From assembly GCA_963575745.1 (NCBI GenBank), contig CAUYUJ010016879.1, positions 138,501 to 202,500 of the forward strand: 64,000 bases of DNA, read 5' to 3'. The position numbers were made by a program, and so were the translations under genes. Positions 55,496 through 64,000 of the stretch are shown here, piece by piece. This stretch comes from Prorocentrum cordatum (lineage: Eukaryota > Sar > Dinophyceae > Prorocentrales > Prorocentraceae). The notes below the pieces were generated by a model. That model did not search any database, was not told the origin of the DNA, and worked only from the letters and a program-made list of their open reading frames with translations. The number at the start of each line of letters is the position of its first letter. Position 1 is the first letter of the stretch.

Positions 55496-56985
55496 CTACT
55501 GTTTCTTCTTCTTCTTCTGGTAGTCATCACCCTCGGCGGCGAGAGCGGCCCCGAGGGCTTCTACTTCTTCAGTCGCACGCAGCCGGAGTCGCGCCGCACG
55601 GAACGCCGCTGCACCTTGCGCTGCCTGCACCTCAGCTTCGGCGGCGAGCCTGGCGTTCTGGATGTGCTGCTGGTCCCTGGTCCTCTGGCTGGCGCAATGG
55701 TTCTCAGACTCCTCTTCCAATTATGTAAAACGTCCTTCTGTTTGCTCAGCTTCGTCGTTCCTGACCCCGGTCTCCCTGCTGTTCTCGCAGTGCTCTGCGT
55801 CGAAGCTGCCCCTCTGCATGCTCTCCAGTGTGGCCATTTGCTTCTGCATTTGCTCATTCACGTCGCCCACGGCCTGAAATGTGCGTTCGATTGCTGGTGG
55901 CACTTCAAAAAATGGCGATCTGGCTCCTGATGAGTGCCGCAAGGACAGCTTGGAGATGAATCTGAATTGCTTCCTGATGGGAGCGTGGAGATGCTGGCCC
56001 TGGTCCTCGTCGCCGCCCTCCTCGCCCTGGCCCTCGTCGTCCACCCTGTTTCCGGCACTGTGGCGATTTGGATCTTGACCGTGCGATGATGTTTCCGATT
56101 ATTCCCTGCAGGTCGCTGAGGGCATTGATGCTCTCCCCGATCTCCCGGATCCCGATGTCCATCTGTTCCTTCTTGCGCCCCCACTCTTTGATGTGATCGT
56201 GTTTGCTCTTCGTCTGGAGCGGCGCTTACTTGTTGGTGGCGATGGATTCCTCCGCGGTGTTCGTCTCCGCGCCAGCCCGCGCTGCTGCAGTGAAGAGCCC
56301 GGGCGCACCTGTCGAGCTCGTCGCAGCAAGGCCGCTTAAACTACTGCGTGTCGGCCCCGTTTCTCTGGGGCTGGATCCACCCATGGTTGCTGAAGGCGTC
56401 GTCGGAGTTGGCGATCGGGACCCCATCGGTCGCGGGCCTGACACGCGCTGTCACGCGCTCGTTTTCGCCCTTCTGCCGCCAAGGTCGGGCCGACAACTCC
56501 TGCAGGAATGGCACTGGCTGGGCAGCGCCAGGCCGTCCACGTCGAAACTGGCCCCGCCCATGCTTCTGGAGTTGATGATGTTCTTGCACGTGGTGCTGCT
56601 GAATTTACCAGCCGCTCCCACGCCTGCAAAACCCAACCTTGTTTGGGGCGTTTTTTTTTCCACATGGCGTACGCCTCCATGTCTTTCCCGTCGTCAGCCC
56701 CCCATTCAACTCGCCCACCACCCGCTTCGGGCCCACCTCGTCGAGCAGCTTGGCGCCCCGGTGTCTGTCCAGGAGCTTCCTTGCGCCAACGGCCCTGAGG
56801 AGGGTCCTCGCCCGCACTCTGGCGGCGCGCTCTGCCGTGTGCCAGGCGGGCTCGCGCGGCTGCGTAGCCGTTGGCGCTGAAGTGCAGCGGGCTATGGCAC
56901 GGCGCGGGCTGCGGCCTGCACGCGAGGCCAGGCTGCCTGGACGCAGTCCTGCGGTGTCTGGGCCGGGAGCTCCGCCTAGCTTCAA
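55496..56985 (-). pseudogene. Possible LINE ORF1 remnant with coiled coil
   Basis: Minus-strand segments in several frames. MCKN-like CKNIINSRSMGGASFDVDGLALPSQC (near 56560) precedes VPPAIERTFQAVGDVNEQMQKQMATLESM (near 55880). NARLAAEAEVQAAQGAAAFRAARLRLRATEEVEALGAAL (about 55660-55530) is strongly coiled-coil-like and ends in a Lys run. A Cys-containing head and long Ala/Glu coiled coil upstream of endonuclease and RT is a plausible ORF1. Multiple frameshifts. The function call is an inference. Confidence 0.35.
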
Positions 56986-56989
56986 ACCG

Positions 56990-57541
56990 ACATGACCTTA
57001 GGACGCGGAGGAGGAGGAAAAGGAGGAGGACGACGACACGGCTTCATAGATACAGGGGGCACTGACCCGCGCCTCGCGACTTGAGAGCGCGCTATGGTTA
57101 TGGTGCGGGTCGTCGAGGTCCGATCATGTCTCACAGTCGAGCAAGAATTCCCATCCGACAACAAACCTAGACCAGAGACCCCCCCGCATTCCCCCCAAGG
57201 AATCCTGAGGGTTAGTTGGAGGCGGCCAGGGGGTCTGCACAGCATGGCTCCCGAGAAAATCAATCAGGAAGGAAAGACAAAGGCAAATCCGCTCAAAATC
57301 ATCCACCGAACCCCTCCCGGGTCCATCTGGAGCAATTCTTCACCCCGGATTCGATGTTTAACGGCCCCGGGTCCGAAAATGGCACCTGGAAACCGCACAT
57401 GGCGAAAACGCAAAATAGCATCATAACAACACCTTCTCGAATACAGAACCTCGAACCTCGCCCCCCTTCCTGCTCACCGGAACCTAGCGCCGGCCCACCT
57501 CAGACACCTAGCCGGGCCAGGCGTTAGAGTTAAGTCGGGCG
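56990..57541. other. No gene; weak SINE-like features
   Basis: A GGA-rich patch near 57005-57030 precedes an AT-richer stretch. On the minus strand 57530-57440 reads GCTAGGTGTCTGAGG, then about 40 nt later GAGGTTCGAGGTTC, loosely like tRNA-type A and B boxes. The match is partial, so this is only a pointer. Confidence 0.25.
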
Positions 57542-57652
57542 CGTCCCCCTACAGGCGGATTGTGGACGAAAAATCAAAAATACTGGAATTATCCCAGCAA
57601 AGCAACCTAACAGCCATGTGTATGAGCACATATGGAAGCATTCTTCTTTAGA
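57542..57652 (+). repeat. 110-bp dispersed repeat, left copy
   Basis: Starts CCCCCTACAGGCGGAT, continues GGACGAAAAATCAAAAATAC, then CAAAGCAACCTAACAGC, ATGTGTA-GAGCA and GGAAGCATTC. The same series in the same order and orientation is at 62744-62857. The two copies bracket the helicase gene. Confidence 0.85.
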
Positions 57653-57679
57653 TTCATGTTCGGATTTGACTGGAAGCGA

Positions 57680-58080
57680 AACGCTGCAATCAATAGTGGA
57701 CGTGCCTGCAAAGGAGGCACTCCTATCAACGGGACAGCACATTCTTTTTGCGCTCATTCTAAATGAGACGCTGCTACTCATGGGGTGTAGGTGCAAACGA
57801 GACGCCGCTATCAATGGCTTCCGCCCCAAACGAGACACGAGTATCAATGGATTAAATTTCGAACGAGACACTACTACTTACTACTACGGATGCGTCTGGA
57901 AACGAGACGCTGCTATCAATAGTGGATGTCTCTGCAAAGGAGGCACTGCTATCAACGAGACAGCACATTGTTTCTGCGTTCATTCCAAACGAGACGCTGC
58001 TATCAATGGATGTAAGTCCAAACGAGACACTGCTATCAATGGATTCAGCCTCAAACGAAACGCGCCGAGGAGCACCGCAT
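57680..58080 (+). repeat. 33-bp repeat with higher-order 226-bp duplication
   Basis: The core CGAGACGCTGCTATCAATGG recurs at about 33-bp steps. A larger block (CAATAGTGGA..AAAGGAGGCACT..ATCAACG..GACAGCACATT) occurs at about 57691 and again about 226 bp later. The plus frame 57618-58115 is open for 165 codons as KRDAAING-type 11-residue units, which follows from the 33-bp period. I cannot say it is expressed. Confidence 0.75.
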
Positions 58081-58211
58081 CTCACTATCCACGACTGCAC
58101 ACGAGTGCAGGTTGAGAAGCACCACACGAATGCAGGCTGAGAAGAACCACGCGAATGCAGACGGCCAGGCTGAACAGCACCGCCACAAAGCAGGCTGCAT
58201 CTCAGGGCTCC

Positions 58212-61200
58212 TCAAGCTCGCGCAGGCCAGCCCAGCGCCTGTCGGGCCTTCGCGCAGGCGATTTTTGTCGTGGCAATCGTATCTGCGATGAATTCGTCGA
58301 AGGCCTTCGCGATCTGTTCTGGGGGGCCTGACTCGATGATGCTCCGGTCTGGCAAGCCGTGGCTCAAGGGCTGGCCGAAGCTCCGGGGCCGCGACAGGCT
58401 GACGTAGTAGGCCAGCCAAATGGACTCTTTCTTGCGTCCTGCCGGACACGCCCAGTGCACGATGAAGCCTGGGTCCGCCGTCTTGCCCTGCACGCCATGC
58501 AGAGTGCCCTGCTGATTGGGCAGCACGGTCAACTGTGTCCTGGAGACCGCGATGGCCGGGCCATCCGCCGTTGCTTTGAACTTCCAGGGACGGGCCTGCG
58601 GGGCAATCGCGAGCACTCCACGCAGGCCAGGGCCGGCAGGCTGAGAAGCACTGCCAGCAGTCACCGGCGCGGCCTTCAAGAAGAGCTCATCGCTGTCATC
58701 GATCTTGACATAGACGGCCTTGGGCATGTAGCGGAGTACCGCAACACCATCCGAGACAACGGACGCGCGACCCTCCAGCGGAGGCTCCAGAGCGCGCTGC
58801 TCTATGCCTACCACCTTGCCCGGCGCGCCGCGGGCATACTTAGGCGGCCGGACTCCGTCAGGATGACCTCCATGCCGAGGAAGAGCGGCAGCAGCCCCGG
58901 CATTCTTCCAGTAGCGCCGATGTTGGGCTCCGCGCGCATCTTGTCGAAGTCAGGCTTCGCGAGGCGCGCAGCTGGTCTGTCGACTGCCAGCACGTAGAAG
59001 AGCAGCTGGCCAGCATCGTGCCCATCAAGCTTGGCCTGCGCATGCATGGCGTAAGAGACGATGCGCCACTCATATGCCGACTAGTACCAGCCTCGGGCTG
59101 CACGCAACCAGCGGTCCAACTGGGGTTGCTGAGCGGCTTCGCTGGTGCTGGCAGCAAGCTGACCAGCACCGCTGGAGCTAACGATCTCTGTTTTGAGGAT
59201 CGCTTGCCAGCTCTCGTCAGAGATCTTTTTGCCGCCTGGAGTCCTCATGGCGTGAAGGACCTCGACCTGCAGCGGGTCTCCGGGGCGCTGCATCTGCACG
59301 AAGTCGACGACGAACTCGAAGTCGGCGAGCAACTTCCGAGCCTGTTGGCGCTCGTAGGACTGGCCCGTGCGAGGCGCCAGCAGGGAGGCGCCGGCGGGGA
59401 CCGGCGGCAACTGGTAGAAGTCCCCGCAGAAAATATTCGCCGGCATGCGCCCCCACGTCTCCTGCGGGAGCATGCACTTGGTAGAATCGAGGTTGTAGCG
59501 CAGCGCCCTGCCGTAGGTCGTGCGCAGTGCATCCGCATGCAGCAAGGGCCCCGGCACAGCACCCAGCTCATCGAGCACGTCGACGCCGAGCGCGCCTGTG
59601 AGGCGGTCGAGCTTTTCCTGCGTCTGCGAGGTCAAGCGCAGCCTGGCGGTCTGCAGGGAGTCCGACATGAGGATGCCGTTGGATTAGTGCAGCGTCCTCC
59701 CGCGCGGGCCGAGGTTGTGGGCCGCGTGGTTGGACTGTGCTTTGGCGAGGTAGCCGTGCTCGCCGAAGTAGATGATGGCCATAGGCTCCACCACTCTGGA
59801 GAGGGTGCGTGTCTTGCCGACGCCGCCTCCTCCGAGCCAGATTGCTCTGTGGTTGCCCGTCGCGGACACCACGGGGAGCAGATGCGTTGTCTTGTCTGGC
59901 CTGCCGTCAAGACGTTTCTGCAGGGACAGCGCGAACAACGCCACCGCGTCAATCTGCCCCTCCGTGCACTCTGCATCAGTGACCAGCTTCCACGCAACAG
60001 CCGCCGGGCCCTGCATGGCCCAGAGCTGCGGCACGAGCTCCAGCTGCGAGTCCTCAGCAGCAGGCTGAGGAGCACCTCTGGGTTGCCAGTCGCCCCCATC
60101 ATCGGGCAAGGTCTCTCCATCCGGACTCGCTTGCTTCTTCTGGAGCGCAATGCTCTGCCGCTGTAGGGCCAGCATGTTAAACAAGCTGTCGTCCAGCCGC
60201 GTGCCCAGATGCTCCCGCGCGCCGCTGCTGGCTGGCTGCGCAAAGCTCGCCTGCAGCATGCCGCCGCGCGCCCGGCCCAGGTTCTTCAGCTGCTTATCCG
60301 CGTAGCTGAGGCGGCTCTTCTGGCGCAAGCGCTGCAGTTGGTCTTGCTGCAGAGCCAGCTCGGTTGCTCTGGTGTGGCCCCGCAGCGGAAACATGGACAT
60401 CTCGGTAATTTCGGCGCCCTCAACTTCCTCCTGTACGTCGCTGCCACCGCCTCCGCCCGCGTCAACGAGCTCCAGCAGGACCCGGCCCTTGGGCCCTTCG
60501 GCATCGCTCGCGGAGCCCCCCCCCGCCCCCAGGTGCGCAGCCGCTGCCGGCCGAGGCTTAACCCGCGCCTCCGCCGCGAGGCCCACGTGCGCCAGCTCGT
60601 CTCGCGCCACGCACGCGCAGAACTCCGCCAAGGTGCACTGCCCCTCGTGCCATCGGCAGCGGCGGTTACTGAAGGCGAGGATGCGCCGGGCCGCCTCCAC
60701 AGACATGCGCCGCGCCAGCTGGGCTCTTGCGAAGTTCGCTAGGCTGAGGAGCACCAGCTCGCCCTCCTCGAGGTTCGCCTGGGGTTCTTTCAGCTCGGAG
60801 AAGAGGGTCGCGTCCGCGAGCACGAGCCTCTTGCGGGCCAGGCGGCACCGGGAGTCCGCGCGCGCCGCCAGCACGTGGATCTCTGCGCACCGAAGTCGCC
60901 ACGCCCGCTCGAACGAGTGTGGGCGCACGGCAGGGCAGTCGCAATTCTTCATCATATGGCTGCACTGGGCAACGCTGCCACAAGTGAGGGGACCCTCGCA
61001 CGCCCAGGGCGTGAAGAGGAGGGCCTTGAAGAGCGAGTGCTGCTCTGGGTCCTGTGCCCAGGTCGGGCACTGGAAGCCGTCGATGGTGGGGGCGTCCATC
61101 CGCGTCAATTGGACCTCCTGCACGCACCGCGGAGCCATGACGCAATGGTTCTCGAAGACGAAGAATCTCGGCCCAGAAGCTTTCACCCTGCTCGGCTTCA

Positions 61201-61805
61201 GGACTCGGCGGACGTACATCCTGTAGATGTAGTACGGCATGGTCTGCAGGCGAGGGCCCCTGTGGGCGTAGTCGTCGGCCGTGTTCGCGCTGGTGGTGCA
61301 CACCTGCATATCCTCGCACTCCGCACCGTCAGCCTGCTCATCACCAGCAGGGGTCTCTCCAGGAGGCTGAGGAACACCGCTGGTCCCATCTGCGGAATGC
61401 TCTTCCTCGTTCTCGGCGACTGGGATCTGGATGCGGACTGCCTGTATTGGCACCTGTTCAATTCTGCTGCATCTCGCCCGCATCTTCGCGGTTCAGCAAG
61501 CGCTTGCACTGCTGGCAGGCCCACTGCAGCTGTCTCGTGAAGAGGCGCACATTGTGGTGCGACTGGAGGCAGTCGCCGCCTGTGAGGATGTGCAGCGCCA
61601 CCTCCGTCGTGGACAGCCAGAAGCACCGGTTCGCCATCGAGGCCAGCCAGATACAGACTCGCCGAGCGCGGCGAGCGAGGTCCTCGGTCGCCCGGCGCCG
61701 CTTGGCCAGCGCCTGGCCCTCGCCATCAGCGCCGCCCTCACTGAGCACCTGAGGGGGCGGGGGTTCTGACGTCGATGAAAGAAGAAGGAGGAGAGCGGGA
61801 GGCAA
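58212..61805 (-). pseudogene. PIF1/Helitron-type helicase, interrupted
   Basis: An N-terminal part (61805-61458) carries RRVCIWLASMANRCFWLSTTEVALHILTGGDCLQSHH and FTRQLQWACQQCKRLLN. After a frame change, 599 codons (61483-59684) carry HCVMAPRCVQEVQLTRM, DGFQCPTWAQDPEQHSLFKALLFTPW and the Walker A WLGGGGVGKTRTLSR (about 59840). An in-frame TAA (59684-59686) interrupts GRGRTLH. The same frame resumes with VDVLDELGAVPG (DE box) and NIFCGDFYQLPPVPAG (motif III). An in-frame TAG (59081-59083) follows, then RMPGLLPLFLGMEVILTES. A frame change near 58830 leads to TLHGVQGKTADP and WLAYYVSLSRPRS (motif VI). These are PIF1-family helicase motifs in order. PIF1-like helicases of this form in dinoflagellates are usually Helitron-derived. 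Two stops plus two frame changes argue for a pseudogene. No HUH Rep motif or Helitron ends were identified. Confidence 0.74.
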
Positions 61806-62090
61806 GGAACAGGCAGACGAAAGCCCTTTTAGGCTTTACCCGGCGTGCGGGCATGCCCTTTTTGGCTGTTGCGGGGGCAAGCCCGCGCGGTCGCCCGCAG
61901 GCGACAGGGCGCCCTGGCCCTCTTCGTGAGCGCGCAGGCGCGCGGCGTACTTCATGCGCATGATTGCCCGCTGAAGCGCCCCGCGGCACGACAGCGACGG
62001 TAAAAAGACAAATTCGGTGACGCTGGAGCCCCTAATGCGACGAGGAAGCTACAGATGCATCTTCTGTGACACTGGAGCTCCACAGGACAA
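61806..62090. other. Short spacer with small inverted repeats
   Basis: Contains GCCCTTTTAGGC and GGGCATGCCC palindromic pieces and a GCCCGCGCGG-rich stretch. No coding motif. Confidence 0.4.
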
Positions 62091-62091
62091 G

Positions 62092-62366
62092 TCAGCTCAG
62101 CCTGCCTCAGCCTCAGCCTGCATCAGCCTCAGTCTCAGCCTCAGCCTGCGTCAGTCTCAGCCTGCTGCGCTCCCGCATAACTACCCTTTCGGCCTCAGCC
62201 TGCCTCAGCCTCAGCCTGCATCAGCCTCAGCCTCAGCCTCAGCCTGCCTAAGCCTCAGCCTGCTGCGCTCCCGCATACTCCTGCGGCCTCAGCCTGCATC
62301 AGCCTCAGCCTGCATCAGCCTCAGCCTCAGCCTCAGCCTCAGCCTCAGCCTGCCTCAGCCTCAGCC
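62092..62366. repeat. CAGCCT microsatellite, left block
   Basis: CAGCCTCAGCCT runs with GCCTGCATCAGC variants. GCTGCGCTCCCGCATA occurs twice (about 62162 and 62263), suggesting a longer embedded unit. Confidence 0.9.
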
Positions 62367-62370
62367 GCAC

Positions 62371-62630
62371 CTCCGATGGCGCCGAGGTGGCTCCCGTGCG
62401 TACCTGCACCCACGGAACTCACCTCCGATGGCGCCGAGGTGGCTCCCGTGCGTACCTGCGCGCACGGAACGTTTCTCCGATGGCGCCGAGGTGGTTCCCG
62501 TGCGTACCTGCACGCACGGAACGCACCTCCGATGGCGCCGAGGTGGCTCCCGCGCGTGCCTGCACGCACGGAACGCACCTCCGATGGCGCCGAGGTGGCT
62601 CCCGTGCGTACCTGCACGCACGGAATGAGC
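62371..62630. repeat. 52-bp tandem repeat, five copies
   Basis: CTCCGATGG begins units at 62371, 62423, 62475, 62527 and 62579, exactly 52 bp apart. Each unit contains GCGCCGAGGTGG, TCCCGTGCGTACCTGC and CGCACGGAAC. It sits between the CAGCCT block and the right 110-bp repeat. Confidence 0.95.
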
Positions 62631-62743
62631 TCCGCCGGATTCTCCTGGTTTCTGCCGGTTTCCGCCCGGAACCCCCTGGAGTGTCAGGATGCTCTCTTTT
62701 GACCCTACTAGAAACCTATCAGCACAAACTGTCAGGTAAAAAA

Positions 62744-62857
62744 GACTCCCCCTACAGGCGGATGTTGGACGAAAAATCAAAAATACAAACAACAAAAAAA
62801 AACGGCAAAGCAACCTAACAGCGATGTGTAGGAGCATATCTGGAAGCATTCCCCTTA
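62744..62857 (+). repeat. 110-bp dispersed repeat, right copy
   Basis: Direct-orientation match to 57542-57652, with an A-rich expansion (AACAAAAAAAAACGG) in the middle. Confidence 0.85.
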
Positions 62858-62944
62858 AGATTCGGATGAGAATCCAGTTGCAGAATTCTGCTGTTCTCGC
62901 AGTCGTAGTCGCATTCGCGATGACAGTCGCAGTGGCAACGGCAG

Positions 62945-64000
62945 TCGCAGTCACAGCCTCAGCCTCAGCCTGCCTCAGCCTCAGCCTCAGCCTGCCTCAG
63001 CCTCAGCCTGCCTCAGCCTCAGCCTCAGCCTGCTTCAGCCTCAGCCTCAGTCTGCCTTCAGCCTCGGCCTCAGCCTCAGCCTGCCTCAGCCTCAGCCTGC
63101 ATCAGCCTCAGCCTCAGCCTCAGCCTGCCTCAGCATCAGCCCTCAGCCTCAGCCTCAGCCTGCAGCCTCAGCCTGCTTCAGCCTCAGCCTCAGTCTGCCG
63201 TCGGCCTCGGCCTCAGCCTCAGCCTGCCTCAGCCTCAGCCTCAGCCTCCTCAGCCTCAGCCTCAGCCTCAGCCTCAGCCTCAGCCTCAGCCTTCAGCCTC
63301 GGCCTCAGCCTCAGCCTGCCTCAGCCTCAGCCTGCATCAGCCTCAGCCTCAGCCTCAGCCAGCCTCAGCCTGCCTCAGCATCAGCCTGCTTCAGCCTCAG
63401 CCTCAGCCTCAGCCTCAGCCTCAGCCTCAGCCTCAGCCTCAGCTGCAGCCTCAGCCTCAGCCTCAGCCTGCTCAGCTCAGCCTCAGCCTGCGCCTCGGCC
63501 TCAGCCTCAGCCTCAGCCTCAGCCTCAGCCTCAGCTGCCTCAGCCTCAGCCTGCATCAGCCTCAGCCAGCCTCAGCCTCAGCCTGCCTCAGCCTCAGCCT
63601 CAGCCTCAGCCTCAGCCTCAGCCTCAGCCTCAGCCTGCTCAGCCTCAGCCTGCCTCAGCCTCAGCCTGCATCAGCCTCAGCCTCTGCCTCAGCCTCAGCC
63701 TGCCTCAGCCTCAGCCTCAGCCTCAGCCTCAGCCTCAGCCTCAGCCTGCTTCAGCCTCAGCCTCAGTCTGCCTTCAGCCTCGGCCTCAGCCTCAGCCTGC
63801 CTCAGCCTCAGCCTGCATCAGCCTCAGCCTCAGCCTCAGCCTGCCTCAGCATCAGCCTGCCTCAGCCTCAGCCTCAGCCTGCCTCAGCCTCAGCCTCAGC
63901 CTGCTTCAGCCTCAGCCTCAGTCTGCCTTCAGCCTCGGCCTCAGCCTCAGCCTGCCTCAGCCTCAGCCTGCCTCAGCCTCAGCCTCAGCCTGCCTCAGCA
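62945..64000. repeat. CAGCCT/CAGCCTG microsatellite, right block
   Basis: More than 1 kb of (CAGCCT)n with interspersed TGCCTCAGC, TGCATCAGC, TTCAGCCTCGGCC and CAGTCTGCC variants, reaching the window edge. Variants recur in the same order (CAGTCTGCC-TTCAGCCTCGG at about 63050, 63765 and 63925), so a higher-order repeat of several hundred bp underlies it. Confidence 0.95.

Noticed and set aside
54965-55930. 321-codon plus-strand ORF rich in Leu/Phe, looking like a multi-pass membrane protein
   Set aside because: It is the complement of the minus-strand Ala/Glu/Lys coiled-coil stretch (AEAEVQAAQ..., KKKKK). Antisense of Glu/Lys codons gives Leu/Phe, so the hydrophobicity is an artefact.
63365-63556. 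Glu/Ala/Leu-rich ORF on the minus strand
   Set aside because: Pure translation of the CAGCCT microsatellite.

Overview
The window looks like nuclear DNA of a core dinoflagellate. It is GC-rich, crowded with degenerate retroelements and simple repeats, and carries families typical of these genomes. These are Pro/Thr-linked CUB domains with an HMWAAVSG start, a Ty1/copia-type polyprotein with a PPC/EHP module between protease and integrase, an endonuclease/RT LINE, a PIF1-like helicase element and an ISXO2-like transposase. A copy of the dinoflagellate spliced-leader motif also lies inside an LTR. I saw no rRNA, tRNA, CRISPR or prokaryotic operon signal.

Layout. 1-910 (-): fragment resembling a copia-type gag, running off the left edge. 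1.4-2.26 kb: ATC microsatellite, then a 90-bp tandem array. 2.29-3.5 kb (+): frameshifted ISXO2-like (IS1595-type) transposase. 4.3-46.44 kb (-): a multi-CUB gene read right to left. It has a 5' exon, three identical-length 1,233-nt exons and a longer last exon. The introns are about 1.9, 11.36, 11.36 and 11.29 kb. Each large intron holds one copy of the same 9.9-kb LTR retroelement, so exon plus intron plus element forms a 12.6-kb tandem unit. 47.85-53.3 kb (-), perhaps to 57 kb: a decayed LINE whose RT is split by a 1-kb repeat-rich insert with short terminal inverted repeats. 57.5-62.9 kb: a broken PIF1-like helicase (-) between two copies of a 110-bp repeat. 62.1-64 kb: CAGCCT microsatellite and a 52-bp tandem repeat.

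How it fits together. The CUB exons begin and end inside a CUB domain, share one donor (C|GTATCG) and one acceptor (GTAAG|A), and are a multiple of three long. Each duplicated unit would therefore add 411 residues, about three CUB domains, in frame. The retroelement was inserted before the array was amplified: the two LTRs of one element differ by roughly 10% by eye, while the same LTR in neighbouring units is nearly identical. All three copies also share a stop in the zinc knuckle, a protease lacking its catalytic Asp, a frameshift in the PPC/EHP module and a truncated 5' LTR. A dead element has been carried along as intron ballast. The first intron (units 4-5') lacks the element and serves as an internal empty-site reference.

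Limits. No search or alignment software was used. Family names rest on motif recognition, splice sites are inferred, and several frameshifts sit in homopolymer runs where sequencing error cannot be excluded.
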